37,657 nt of DNA from assembly GCA_014359355.1 (NCBI GenBank), contig JACIZP010000388.1:1-37657 (forward strand), read 5' to 3'. Below the pieces are notes generated by a model. It made no database searches, was not told where the DNA came from, and saw only the letters and a program-made list of their open reading frames with translations. The position numbers were made by a program, and so were the translations under genes. Below are positions 16,890-25,449 of this stretch, one piece after another (position 1 is the first letter of the stretch; every line of letters starts with the position of its first letter). Source of the stretch: Calditrichota bacterium (GTDB lineage: Bacteria; Zhuqueibacterota; Zhuqueibacteria; JANLFK01; Oleimicrobiaceae).

Positions 16890-17920
16890 AGCGACCTCAT
16901 CGGCACATAGCTCACGACGCGCAGTATTCCGTGCCCCTCGCGCGCTGCGCTTGCTGCAAGGCTTGCACTGTCCGCCCGCAGGCACTCAGCAAAGACCCGC
17001 CGGTACCGTGCCTTGTACACTTGCCGACGAACCAGGTCGGCCCCGCGGTAGCAGCGACTGACCACAAGGCGCGCAAGCCGCAACCAGACAGACTCAGTGA
17101 GCCCGTTGAAGACAGCTCCGTGCAGCAAATGTCGCACGGTTGCCTTGGTTGAACTGTACGGCGTCTGCAGCCCGTAGTGCGTGGTAATGAACTCGCGTGC
17201 CTCTGGCACATGCGTGTACCAGCGGGCAAGGGACTCGCCATACCGGGACGCCTTGCGCAGGTAGCTCTCCTCATCAGCCAGCGGATGGTAGTGAATGGCT
17301 ACTGCTTGAGGCAGAAAGAAGAGACGCGCCCCCCGCTGCCGCAATCTGAACGCGAGCTCGGTATCCTCCGCGGCGGAACGCATGCCGACGTCAAACCCAC
17401 CGGCAAGCATCAGGAACTCCCGCTTCGCCGAGAAATTGCTCCCTCGCGCGTAGTGCCACGGGATCTCCACTGGAGCTTCGCAACTGAAGGGAAGCCTGGT
17501 TTCATGTTGCCGCATCTGTCCTGAGTGGGCCAACTCCGCCGCCATCTCCACTGTGCCCAGACCAAGATGGGTGAGGCATGGATGTTCCCTATGAAACTGC
17601 AGGTGCGCCTCCACCAGGCCGGGTGCCGGAATGACGTCGCCGTCGACGAACACGACGACCTGCCCTCGCGCATGGGCTAGCCCGGCGTTGCGCGCGGCAG
17701 CTGCACCCTTGTTCTCCTGGCGAATGTACCGCAGGGCCAGTTCACCCTTACGCAGGAGGCCAGAGACGAGCTCTTCGGTTTCGTCTTGGGAACCGTCATC
17801 CACCACCAGCACCTCCCTGCCAGGGGCCATCTCTCCGGCAAGGGCTGCCAGCACCCGCCGGAGAACGTGGGCCTGGTTGAAAGTCGGAATCACCACCGAT
17901 ATTTCCAGCTCTTCTGCCAT
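16871..17920 (-). CDS. Glycosyltransferase family 2 (GT-A fold)
   Basis: 349 residues. It shows the GT2 order of motifs: V-V-I-P-T-F-N near the start, V-V-D-D-G-S (39-44), the metal-binding D-G-D at 93-95 and the E-D pair at about 185-186 in the base region. A basic, partly hydrophobic C-terminal extension follows. The enzyme uses a nucleotide-sugar donor on the cytoplasmic face. It begins 14 bp after the flippase stop with A-G-G-A 5 nt before the ATG at 17920; a TTG at 17938 is a less likely start. Donor sugar unknown. Confidence 0.87.
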   Translation of the reverse strand: MAEELEISVVIPTFNQAHVLRRVLAALAGEMAPGREVLVVDDGSQDETEELVSGLLRKGELALRYIRQENKGAAAARNAGLAHARGQVVVFVDGDVIPAPGLVEAHLQFHREHPCLTHLGLGTVEMAAELAHSGQMRQHETRLPFSCEAPVEIPWHYARGSNFSAKREFLMLAGGFDVGMRSAAEDTELAFRLRQRGARLFFLPQAVAIHYHPLADEESYLRKASRYGESLARWYTHVPEAREFITTHYGLQTPYSSTKATVRHLLHGAVFNGLTESVWLRLARLVVSRCYRGADLVRRQVYKARYRRVFAECLRADSASLAASAAREGHGILRVVSYVPMRSLCRVQS

Positions 17921-17934
17921 AACATTCCTCGCTC

Positions 17935-19359
17935 TCAAATGGTGCGCAACTGCTGCAGCAGCTTGCGGTCCCCGCGCGTAATTGCCCCGGTCAGGACTAA
18001 CGACAACACATAGACGGCACCGCCGACGATGATCTGTACAGCAAGAAAGGCGTTATGGCACAACGCCACCACCACCACCATGGCCAGCGCCGCGACAAAA
18101 GGCTTGAGTGCCGAACGTCCGAGCGGCAGCCAAAACAGTCTGCGGTCGACAAAAAAGAGCTCGGTTACCGCAAACGCCACCGTCGCCAGCAGCGTTGCCA
18201 ATGCCGCACCCAGTGCCCCGGCCCGGGGGATCAGCCACAGATTGAGCACCAACACGGCAACAAAGGCCACCGCATTGGCCACCATGTCGAGCTTCTGTTG
18301 ATTGCGGGCAATGAGCGCATAGGCTACTATCTGCGTCATGCCAAAGCTCAATAGGCTCCAGATGAGCACTTGCAAGTTCGGTGCTGCTAACAACATCCCC
18401 CTGCCATAGAGAAGCAGGATGATCTTGTCGGCCAGCACCGTACCACCTGCCGCCAGCGCGAGACTGAAGAACATAACCAGTTTCAAGGACTTGAGGCAGA
18501 CATCACGAAACATCTGCTCCGAAAGGCGCGACATGCGGGCCATCACTGGAAACGTAGCTAGGGCAAAGGCCGAAGAGACGAGCAGGAGCACGTCGACAAC
18601 CTTGTAGGCGGCGCTGAACAGCCCGGCCTGCTCCACGCCACTGATTTTGGGCAACAGCATCACAGGCACAGACCAGAACAGGCTATTGAACAGTGTGGTG
18701 CCAAAGAACACCGGTGTCGCTCGGACCATCACCTTCACCAGACCCCAATCTGGCCGCAGGGTGCCGAGGTGTACGCGCCTGAAAGTCATAATCGCGAGTG
18801 CCACAGCACCGGTGACCCGGCTTACGACGACCAACAGGACAAGCGTCAAGATTCCGGCCCCATGTCCGATGAGCACGACGCCCCCGACCACCTTCGTGAC
18901 GTTCTCCACAGCTCGCCCAAAGGCCGGATAATGCATCTCCTGCAGCCCACAGAGCACGGCCCGCAGCCAGTAAAAGACACTCATCGGGAGCAGGGAGAGC
19001 GTCATCAAGTAGCAGGCCTGTGTCACCTGTGCCTCGTAGCCCATGACCCGAGTGAACCCAGCCATGCCCACCATGGCGACCAGTGTGCCTACTGCTCCCA
19101 ACAGCAGTCCAACCACCAGGAGCTCGCCGCTCCTTTTTTCATCTCTCGAGACCTCCCTGATCACCCAGCTTCCCAATCCGAGGGTGGCCAGCATAGAAAA
19201 GACCGAGCAGAGAGAGATCGCCGTGGCCATAATCCCCAATCCCCTCGCTCCGTGGGCCCGAGTTACCAGCACCCAAAAGAGCGCTGAGCCCAGGCGGTTG
19301 AGCAGTTCGGCCACCGACCGAGCCGCAGTATTCTGAGCAATCCGGCGTACCGTGTTCAT
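17935..19359 (-). CDS. Wzx-like oligosaccharide flippase (MATE/MOP superfamily)
   Basis: 474 residues with about 12-14 predicted membrane helices and few charged stretches. The opening N-T-A-A-R-S-V-A-E-L-L-N-R-L-G is typical of polysaccharide biosynthesis proteins of the Wzx/MOP type. It would move the undecaprenyl-linked repeat unit from the inner to the outer face of the cytoplasmic membrane. The gene starts 4 bp after the Wzy-like gene stops and is followed by glycosyltransferases, the standard Wzx/Wzy arrangement. The ribosome-binding site is modest (G-A-G-T-G-A-G). Confidence 0.88.
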   Translation of the reverse strand: MNTVRRIAQNTAARSVAELLNRLGSALFWVLVTRAHGARGLGIMATAISLCSVFSMLATLGLGSWVIREVSRDEKRSGELLVVGLLLGAVGTLVAMVGMAGFTRVMGYEAQVTQACYLMTLSLLPMSVFYWLRAVLCGLQEMHYPAFGRAVENVTKVVGGVVLIGHGAGILTLVLLVVVSRVTGAVALAIMTFRRVHLGTLRPDWGLVKVMVRATPVFFGTTLFNSLFWSVPVMLLPKISGVEQAGLFSAAYKVVDVLLLVSSAFALATFPVMARMSRLSEQMFRDVCLKSLKLVMFFSLALAAGGTVLADKIILLLYGRGMLLAAPNLQVLIWSLLSFGMTQIVAYALIARNQQKLDMVANAVAFVAVLVLNLWLIPRAGALGAALATLLATVAFAVTELFFVDRRLFWLPLGRSALKPFVAALAMVVVVALCHNAFLAVQIIVGGAVYVLSLVLTGAITRGDRKLLQQLRTI

Positions 19360-19363
19360 GTTC

Positions 19364-20896
19364 TCACTCTTGTGTCAAAGCCAGAAGCTGGCGCGTGATA
19401 TTCATGGCCATTGGCTCAGCCACCTCTTCGGCGACCGGCTCGACCACAGCCTCTGCTGCAGCCAATCTCGCCACTGCCAGCCCCAAAGCGGCTACGACCC
19501 ACATCGTGTTCATCAAGGCAAGCGACTGCTTGTAAGCATAGTCGCTCGTGGCCATGACCAACATGGCAGCGAACCCCGCGAAGAGGCCAACGGCCGTGGC
19601 TGCGCAGAAAGCACCTCGAGCCCGCAGACCAGGCCGCATGAGCCGCAGCACGCCCACCATCAACCACAGAAAGAGGACCAGCCCCGGCAAACCCAGCTCT
19701 CCTGCATACAGCAAGTAGAGGTTGTGCACAGGCGCCACTCTCGTGAACGGGTCGCTCGGATCGAAGTAGGTGTCCAGAACCTCCTTGTAGTTGTTCATGC
19801 CCACGCCGAGGAGCGGATGGTCTCGAATCACCCGCAAGGACACCTTGGCAGTGGTCAGTCGCGACATGGTGGCGCCAAAGTCCGGGGAGACCATCCGACG
19901 ATAGACCATCGGGCCGAAAGCAACGCCCAGTATCACCACCACTGCGACTAAGCCGAGAATCCCCCTGCGCCGCGGCACTGCTCTGCGACGCCGTTGAGCG
20001 ACCAAGGCGACGACCAGGGCAAATGCCAATCCTATCCACGCACTGCGCGAGAGCGTCAGGATCATGCCCAACAAGCCCAAGCCTGTGGTGACCATGTAGA
20101 AGACTCGTTTCCTCTCACCGCGCAGCACAAGGAAGATGCCGGTCGGGAGAAGCAACACGAAGTAGCGACCCAAGGTGTTCGCGTGCCCCACCGTGCCGCC
20201 CGGCCTCTTCACCAGCGAGGTTTCCGCCTCTGGGCGGAACAGCTCGGCTCGGGTCTCCTGGCCGAAGAATCCCAAGCTCAAACCCATGGTGTTCTGCAGG
20301 AGCACCACCACCCCCTGGAGGGCTGCACCGACCAGCAGGAGCTTCACCACGAATTCCACTTCGTCGCGGTCGCGTACTGTGTTGACCAGGTAAAGGAACA
20401 GCACCAGCACCTTGCTCATCTGCCACACGTCGAACAGGGTGAGCAGTGGCTTGGGCGCCCACAGAGCAGAGAGCGCCGCCAGGCTGAGGAGTGCCAGGTA
20501 AGGCACCGTGACCTTCGGCACCCAGTGGATCCGCTCCTGCCACAGGCCGCTGGCCACTTCGATGAGCCATACCGCCACAAGGACCAGCAGACAGAGGTCC
20601 GGGAAGGCAATCACCAAGCCACGCGTGCCTGCCGCTTCTGGGCTGTAGAAGAGGTGCACGTCCGCGTTCAATGGTATGGTGAAGAGCATCAAGGCCAACA
20701 GGAACCGCCGAAGGTCACCACTGAGGGCGCCCACGAACGGGAGTCCGAGCCCTAAGATGGCAAACACGGCCCACTTGGCTTCGAGTCCAAGCGCCAGCAG
20801 GGCAGCCGTCCCAGCAGCAGTTCCGGCGAGCAACGCCCAGATGACGCTGCTGCGCCCCGGACGTACCGGCAGCTGATATGTCGTCGAATAGGCCAT
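19364..20896 (-). CDS. O-antigen ligase/polymerase family membrane protein (Wzy/WaaL-like)
   Basis: About 510 residues with 10-12 membrane helices and a larger periplasmic loop in the second half. That loop holds G-V-G-M-N-N-Y and V-H-N-L-Y-L-L-Y-A-G-E-L-G-L, the conserved Wzy_C region of O-antigen ligases and polymerases. In this Wzx/Wza setting the likely job is polymerising flipped repeat units (Wzy); transfer of finished glycan to an acceptor (WaaL-like) is the alternative, since the two cannot be separated by sequence. The start at 20896 has G-G-A-G-A-G-G close upstream; a longer frame reaches into the preceding gene and is rejected. Confidence 0.85.
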   Translation of the reverse strand: MAYSTTYQLPVRPGRSSVIWALLAGTAAGTAALLALGLEAKWAVFAILGLGLPFVGALSGDLRRFLLALMLFTIPLNADVHLFYSPEAAGTRGLVIAFPDLCLLVLVAVWLIEVASGLWQERIHWVPKVTVPYLALLSLAALSALWAPKPLLTLFDVWQMSKVLVLFLYLVNTVRDRDEVEFVVKLLLVGAALQGVVVLLQNTMGLSLGFFGQETRAELFRPEAETSLVKRPGGTVGHANTLGRYFVLLLPTGIFLVLRGERKRVFYMVTTGLGLLGMILTLSRSAWIGLAFALVVALVAQRRRRAVPRRRGILGLVAVVVILGVAFGPMVYRRMVSPDFGATMSRLTTAKVSLRVIRDHPLLGVGMNNYKEVLDTYFDPSDPFTRVAPVHNLYLLYAGELGLPGLVLFLWLMVGVLRLMRPGLRARGAFCAATAVGLFAGFAAMLVMATSDYAYKQSLALMNTMWVVAALGLAVARLAAAEAVVEPVAEEVAEPMAMNITRQLLALTQE

Positions 20897-20927
20897 CGCC
20901 TCTCCAGTCTCCTCGCTGCCCTGTCTA

Positions 20928-21731
20928 TTACAGCCCCTGGGGCAGCACTTCGCGTCGGCGGTTGAGGACGATGCCCAACACGCGGACCTTTGCCGCCACC
21001 AGCCGGTCGATGACCTCCCGCGCCACATCGGTGCGCGTCTTGCCGGCCCACACCACCAGCACCACGCCGTCCAGCCACTGGCCAATGCGCACCGCTTCGA
21101 CGTTCGTTGCCGCCGAGGGCAGGTCCACTATCACCCGATTGAAGCGGTCACGAAACTCATCGATGAGGCGATGCATGCGGGCAGAGGTCACCAGCTCCGC
21201 CGCACTGGGGTGTGTCCTGCCGGCGGTGATCACCTTGAGCCTCCCCTCATTGACCAGACGCACCGCCTTCGGCCAGACGATGCTCCCACTGAGAACCTCG
21301 ACCAATCCAGGAACCGGCGAGATGCCCAACAGGCGCGCGACCCCGGGCATGGCCACGTTGCTGTCGACGAGGAGAATGCCCTTGCTGAGCACATCGGTCT
21401 TGCCGACAGAACCTGGATGAGCGTTGGTGCCGTTGCCGTTTCCATTTCCGTTGGTGATATACCCACCCGCCATGGAAAGGGCAAGGAGCGACGCCACCGT
21501 GGAGGCCCCGGCACCCGGGGTACAGCCGCTGATGCCGATGGTTTGCACCCGGTTGAGCCCACTGAGCAGCTCGATATTCTCGCGCAGAGCGCGGACCTCG
21601 GCTGCTAAGCCAGGCGGCACATCCAGCTCCACCTTCGCTGCAGGGACGCTCTGCACTGCCTGCCGGTACTCCGCTGCTTCCACCCTCTCCGAGGCTTGTG
21701 CCTCCTCCAGGATATCTCTGATCACACTCAT
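20928..21731 (-). CDS. CpsD/CapB-like tyrosine-kinase homolog with degenerate ATP site (probable pseudokinase)
   Basis: 267 residues. Overall it matches the cytoplasmic BY-kinase/Wzc kinase domain: an E-V-R-A-L-R-E-N-I-like helix, a P-loop, Walker A' (I-L-L-V-D) and Walker B (V-I-V-D-L-P). The P-loop reads P-G-A-G-A-S-T (72-78) where BY-kinases have P-G-E-G-K-S-T, so the ATP-binding Lys is Ala (codon GCC). Walker A' has D-S-N in place of D-x-D, and the expected C-terminal tyrosine cluster is missing. ATP hydrolysis or autophosphorylation is therefore doubtful. A low-complexity (N-G)4 stretch sits after the P-loop helix. It probably partners the kinase-less GumC-like protein at 23150-24577 as a regulator. 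The ATG at 21731 has G-G-G-A-G upstream; 21749 is an alternative. Confidence 0.82.
   Translation of the reverse strand: MSVIRDILEEAQASERVEAAEYRQAVQSVPAAKVELDVPPGLAAEVRALRENIELLSGLNRVQTIGISGCTPGAGASTVASLLALSMAGGYITNGNGNGNGTNAHPGSVGKTDVLSKGILLVDSNVAMPGVARLLGISPVPGLVEVLSGSIVWPKAVRLVNEGRLKVITAGRTHPSAAELVTSARMHRLIDEFRDRFNRVIVDLPSAATNVEAVRIGQWLDGVVLVVWAGKTRTDVAREVIDRLVAAKVRVLGIVLNRRREVLPQGL
21429..21452 (-). repeat. Imperfect hexanucleotide repeat, four units, encoding (Asn-Gly)4
   Basis: Reading the minus strand, four hexamers AACGGA, AATGGA, AACGGC, AACGGC run in frame inside the kinase-like gene. Units are six bases long, so gain or loss changes the protein by two residues without a frameshift. 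Confidence 0.85.
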
Positions 21732-21752
21732 GGCAACTCCCTCTCTCATTTG

Positions 21753-22694
21753 CTATGCGATGCGGTCAACCAAGCCCAACGAGTTGACCCCGCCAAGAGC
21801 GCCGATGTCCACCGCTTGGAAGCGGCATCCTGTGCCATTGCGCCGCATCTCCATGCTTTGCAGCGTCGCCGCCTGTGATTCAGGAGCGGCCAACAGCCCC
21901 TCCCGCGCAAGGCGACGGATCATACTGGCGTCAACGTACGTCCGGTCCATGACAAAGGCGTGCAGCAAGGCGTTGTCGCAGATGCAATTGATGATGCGTG
22001 GCACGCCTCCGGACAACCGGTAGATCTCGGCCAGGGCATCGGGCGCGAAGAGTCGCTGTGGTGCCTTGGCCCCGGCGACCTTCAGGCGATGCATGACGTA
22101 CTCTGCCACCTGCTCGCGCCCCAAGGGACGCAATCGGAATCGTACTGCTACCCTCTGACGGAACTGCCGCAGCTCGGGAAGACGGAGCGTGTCCTCCAGC
22201 GGCGGCTGGCCCACCAAAAGGATTTGCACCAGCTTCGTGTTGGAGGTCTCCAAGTTCGTCAGGAGGCGAATCTCCTCCAGCGACTTTGGGCTCAAGTTCT
22301 GCGCCTCGTCCACGATGAGCAGCGCGTTGCGCTTGCGCTCAAAGTTGCGGATGAGGAACTGGTACAGGTCCAGGAGCATCTCCGCTCGGTTCTCAGACCT
22401 CACTTGCACGCCAAAGTCGCGGCACACATAGCGAAGCAGGTCTTCGGCCTCCAGCGTGGTGTTGAAGACCCACGCGCTCACGGCCTCCTCGCCCAAATGC
22501 CGGATGAGGGTGTGCAGGAGCGTCGTCTTGCCAGTCCCAGCCTCGCCTATCAGCACAATAAGGCCCTTGCGCATCTTGACGCCGTACATCATGCGCGTTA
22601 GCCCTTCTTGGTGATCCGGACTGGGGAAGAGATACCGCGGGTCCGGGTTCACGTCGAAGGGGATTTCTTTTAGCCCAAAGTGCTCAGTGTACAT
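21753..22694 (-). CDS. ExeA/GspA-type AAA ATPase (exopolysaccharide-associated)
   Basis: 313 residues. The protein starts M-Y-x-x-x-F-G-L-x-x-x-P-F, the hallmark of ExeA-like and exosortase-cluster ATPases. Walker A is G-E-A-G-T-G-K-T-T (50-58), Walker B is L-L-I-V-D-E-A-Q (125-132), sensor 1 lies near V-G-Q-P (161-164), and G-G-V-P-R-I-I-N carries the sensor-2 Arg. Relatives occur in exopolysaccharide clusters linked to PEP-CTERM/exosortase systems and in type II secretion, but no exosortase is present here. Unlike the kinase-like neighbour 21 bp downstream, its ATP site is intact. A-G-G-A lies 7 nt before the ATG. Confidence 0.87.
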   Translation of the reverse strand: MYTEHFGLKEIPFDVNPDPRYLFPSPDHQEGLTRMMYGVKMRKGLIVLIGEAGTGKTTLLHTLIRHLGEEAVSAWVFNTTLEAEDLLRYVCRDFGVQVRSENRAEMLLDLYQFLIRNFERKRNALLIVDEAQNLSPKSLEEIRLLTNLETSNTKLVQILLVGQPPLEDTLRLPELRQFRQRVAVRFRLRPLGREQVAEYVMHRLKVAGAKAPQRLFAPDALAEIYRLSGGVPRIINCICDNALLHAFVMDRTYVDASMIRRLAREGLLAAPESQAATLQSMEMRRNGTGCRFQAVDIGALGGVNSLGLVDRIA

Positions 22695-22751
22695 TGCTCT
22701 GTCCTGTGTTGCAAGCGGCCTCCGGCAGCTGCCGTGCCTGTGGCGACCGCC

Positions 22752-23048
22752 TCATTCCTCATCATCCCCAGGGAAGAGCTCCGAGACGGGCACTTCGAAG
22801 ATACTGGCTGCCCGGCGCTTAAACTCCTCCGTGGGCTCCACGCGGTTGTTTTCCACCATCGACAGATAGGGGGCGCTGCACCCCAGCATGTAGGCCAGCT
22901 CATACTGCTTGAGTCCGGCTTCCCAACGTCTCACTTTCAGCAGGTTTTTGGCGCGGACAATGGGCCGCTTTGGACGTGGCAGCGGACGCCCGTCAAGGCC
23001 AGCGTCTCCCATCCCAACCTCAACCCGCACTTCTCGTTTCTCGTCCAT
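22752..23048 (-). CDS. XRE-family helix-turn-helix regulator
   Basis: 98 residues. A basic leader is followed by a Cro/C1-type domain (about 33-90): R-R-W-E-A-G-L-K-Q-Y-E-L-A-Y-M-L-G-C-S, then A-P-Y-L-S-M-V-E-N-N-R as the recognition helix, and an acidic tail. There is no extra ligand domain. It lies inside the exopolysaccharide run, 57 bp before the ATPase gene, so it may control this operon (inference). The ATG at 23048 was chosen because A-A-G-G-A precedes it by about 9 nt; a longer frame upstream is not supported by the family. Confidence 0.82.
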   Translation of the reverse strand: MDEKREVRVEVGMGDAGLDGRPLPRPKRPIVRAKNLLKVRRWEAGLKQYELAYMLGCSAPYLSMVENNRVEPTEEFKRRAASIFEVPVSELFPGDDEE

Positions 23049-23149
23049 GGCTCCACATCCTTCATGAAGACTCACGCGACATGCCCTGCGTGCCACGCCT
23101 CATGGTCGCCCGCCCGAGAGGAGGACCGAGGCCTGGCACTCTTGCCTAT

Positions 23150-24577
23150 TCATCTCCTTTGTCCGGCACCCAGAGGGACCGGAAGACCAGTTTCGGCGAT
23201 GGAGGCCAGCACTGGAAAGCCCAAGGCCCGGCGCACGTCCTCTGCGCTTTCGATGGAGTTGTCCAACGACTCCACGAAGAAAGCGGAGCCCAAGGCCACC
23301 AGCCCGCCGAGCAGCACCCCTACCAGCAGGTAGAGCGGACGGTTAGGCCGCACTGGTGCCTGCGGTGGCACTGCCGCGCTCACCACCTTCACCTGCACCA
23401 ATTGGTCCTGGCGGGAGAGGGCCAGACGGGCTTCTTCCCGCTGCTTGAGCAGCACCGAATAGAGCTCCTGGGTCTCTTTGATGCCCCGCGAAATGCGGGT
23501 CAGCTCGTAGGCATTGCTGGCAAATCGTTTGAGCTGGCCTTGCACTTCGGCGATTCTTGCCTCGAGTGAGGCCTCCTCCGCCCGGAGCGCCCGCAGATTG
23601 GCCTCTTCCTCAGCGATGATCTCACGCAGTTCCTGCCGGAGCTTTTCCTGCACCAGGGCGACCTGCTTCTCGGCGGCGATCACCTGCGGGTGGCTGGCCG
23701 TGTAGCGCTGGCGGAGACGATTCCTTTCCAACTCCTGGGCCAGCAGTTCCGTTTTCAGACGCGACAGGTACTCTTCGCGACTGGGGCTGTCGCTCGTCTC
23801 AGTGCTGGGGATGACCACCGGGCCGTTGCCGCTCAGCCCCTCGCGGTACACCCGCAGCTTCGCCTCCTTGCCAATGCGCCTGGTGCGCACTTCGGTGAGC
23901 GCCTGGTCGTAGTCGGCCAGTTTCTTGTAGAGGATTTCCGCCTCCCCTTCTGGCACCACTACCCCTTCCTGCCGCTTGAATTCGGCCTCGCGCCGTTCCA
24001 GCTCATCGAGCTTGGCTGCAGCCATCTTGATCTGCTCATCGAAGAATGCGTAGGTGCGCACGTCCTTAGCCAGCTCCGCGCGGTGGCGCGAATACTGCTC
24101 GACGATGCAGTTGGCAATGGCAGCGGCCCGCTTGGGGTCATGGTCGCTGTAGGTGACCTGCAGCAGGTTGGTCTCTTTGGTCTGCTCCACCTTGAGCCCC
24201 TTCTGCACCATGGCCACCATCTGCTCAAAGCGGGCGCTGTCGGCTCCGCTGCCACCGGCCTTGGCCATGCCGAGTGCTCTCACCACCCGCTCGGCGATGG
24301 GCCGGCTCTTGAGGATCTGCATCTCGGCGGCAATCTGGTCATAATTGGTCCGCCGCAGCCACCAGTTGAGCTCAATGATGAGCGTCTTCTCGGCGTCCTT
24401 CTCCCAATCCACCAGGATGGTGGCACCCGCTCGATAGAGCGGCCGCATGGTGAGCGTGCCCACGGCCACGGTGGCCACGGTGGACAGGAAGATGAGGGTA
24501 ATCATCCTCTTCCGCTTGAACAGGACCCTCAGCACCCGGCGCATGGACGCTGAGCGATCGCATGCATAGCTTTCCAT
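23150..24577 (-). CDS. Wzz/GumC-like polysaccharide co-polymerase (chain-length/export)
   Basis: 475 residues. One membrane helix near 24-44 and a second near 415-440 flank a long periplasmic part rich in heptad-like charged helices (about 170-390, coiled coil), the layout of Wzc/GumC/ExoP proteins. The N-terminal Wzz domain includes P-L-Y-R-A-G-A-T-I-L-V. The cytoplasmic tail after the second helix is short (V-R-R-A-L-G-F-P-V-L-A) and has no kinase domain, so the kinase-like part is supplied in trans, if at all, by the protein at 20928-21731. It would set chain length and connect the polymerase to the Wza-like exporter. G-G-G-A-G lies 6 nt before the ATG. Confidence 0.88.
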   Translation of the reverse strand: MESYACDRSASMRRVLRVLFKRKRMITLIFLSTVATVAVGTLTMRPLYRAGATILVDWEKDAEKTLIIELNWWLRRTNYDQIAAEMQILKSRPIAERVVRALGMAKAGGSGADSARFEQMVAMVQKGLKVEQTKETNLLQVTYSDHDPKRAAAIANCIVEQYSRHRAELAKDVRTYAFFDEQIKMAAAKLDELERREAEFKRQEGVVVPEGEAEILYKKLADYDQALTEVRTRRIGKEAKLRVYREGLSGNGPVVIPSTETSDSPSREEYLSRLKTELLAQELERNRLRQRYTASHPQVIAAEKQVALVQEKLRQELREIIAEEEANLRALRAEEASLEARIAEVQGQLKRFASNAYELTRISRGIKETQELYSVLLKQREEARLALSRQDQLVQVKVVSAAVPPQAPVRPNRPLYLLVGVLLGGLVALGSAFFVESLDNSIESAEDVRRALGFPVLASIAETGLPVPLGAGQRR

Positions 24578-24615
24578 GGTTTACTCCCTTGTCAAGTCTC
24601 TCTTCGCCAGGTAGC

Positions 24616-25389
24616 TCACTTCCACGCCCGCGACCAGAATACCGAGCGCGCGTAGAGGTCCAGCGGCGGAATCACCGTGTCATAGACCTGGGTCATGAAG
24701 GTGCGAATGTTGCCGATGAAGGTCTTGGGCACGTAGACGATATCATAAGCCCTGACCTCGACGTCCGGACTGGTATCCTTGCGGGCGAGGGCCTGCGTCA
24801 GATCCGAGCGAATGGCGGACACGCGCTTTTCGTCCAGCACCCTGATCAGCATCACGCTGCTCAGATTTGCCTCGCTGGTGGGCCCGCCCGCGGTGGCGAT
24901 GGCACGGAGCAAAGTCATGTTGCGCTGCACCACGTAGCTGCCCGGATTCCGCACTTCGCCCAACACGTAGACCGTGTTACCCCCGAACTGCTTGACGGTC
25001 ACCGTGACCTCAGGCTGGAGCAGAATTTCCGCGTATTTTTCGCTAATCAGACGCGCCAGCTCCATCGGGGTCATGTCGGTAACCTTAATGTCGCCGATGC
25101 GCTGCAGGGTGATGCATCCGTCAGGCCGGACGGTGACCTCGACGTTGAACTCCTCGTTGTTGAAAAACCTAATGTCGAGGACGTCGCCGTAGCCGAGGCG
25201 GTATTGCCTCTCTTCTTCGGCCACAGCGGGGGCTTGCTGCTGCGCCACATACACGTCGCCGCCTGCCGCTCGTGACGCCGCAGGCGACTCGGCGCCTGCC
25301 CGTGGCCTCACGGCGCAGCCCGACAGGGCGACCAAGCTGGCCAGTGCCCCGACGCACCATGCACCGCGCCTCAATGAGAACTGCTTCAT
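24616..25389 (-). CDS. Wza-like polysaccharide export lipoprotein
   Basis: 257 residues. A lipoprotein signal peptide ends A-L-S-G-C (Cys25). The poly-export domain follows (Y-R-L-G-Y-G-D-V-L-D-I, about 63-133), then one SLBB domain (V-Y-V-L-G-E-V-R-N-P-G-S-Y, about 138-190) and a C-terminal segment (about 230-257) that could be the amphipathic outer-membrane helix of Wza. It would form the periplasm-to-surface channel for the polysaccharide. It is the first gene of the cluster in transcription order; G-G-A-G-G-T-G-G precedes the ATG at 25389. It is shorter than E. coli Wza, with one SLBB domain fewer, as in many environmental clusters. Confidence 0.9.
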   Translation of the reverse strand: MKQFSLRRGAWCVGALASLVALSGCAVRPRAGAESPAASRAAGGDVYVAQQQAPAVAEEERQYRLGYGDVLDIRFFNNEEFNVEVTVRPDGCITLQRIGDIKVTDMTPMELARLISEKYAEILLQPEVTVTVKQFGGNTVYVLGEVRNPGSYVVQRNMTLLRAIATAGGPTSEANLSSVMLIRVLDEKRVSAIRSDLTQALARKDTSPDVEVRAYDIVYVPKTFIGNIRTFMTQVYDTVIPPLDLYARSVFWSRAWK

Positions 25390-25449
25390 GATCCACCTCC
25401 ACAATCAAGTTGCGCGACGTCCAGGCCGCATCTGGTCCGGCGCCACGGC

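Noticed and set aside
20994-21080. Upstream extension of the Wzy-like gene into the kinase-like gene
   Set aside because: The extra Trp/Arg/Ser-rich residues match no family, and a good ribosome-binding site stands before the ATG at 20896.
24560-25449. JUMPstart/ops-type element before the polysaccharide operon
   Set aside because: No GGCGGTAG-like sequence was found upstream of the Wza-like gene.
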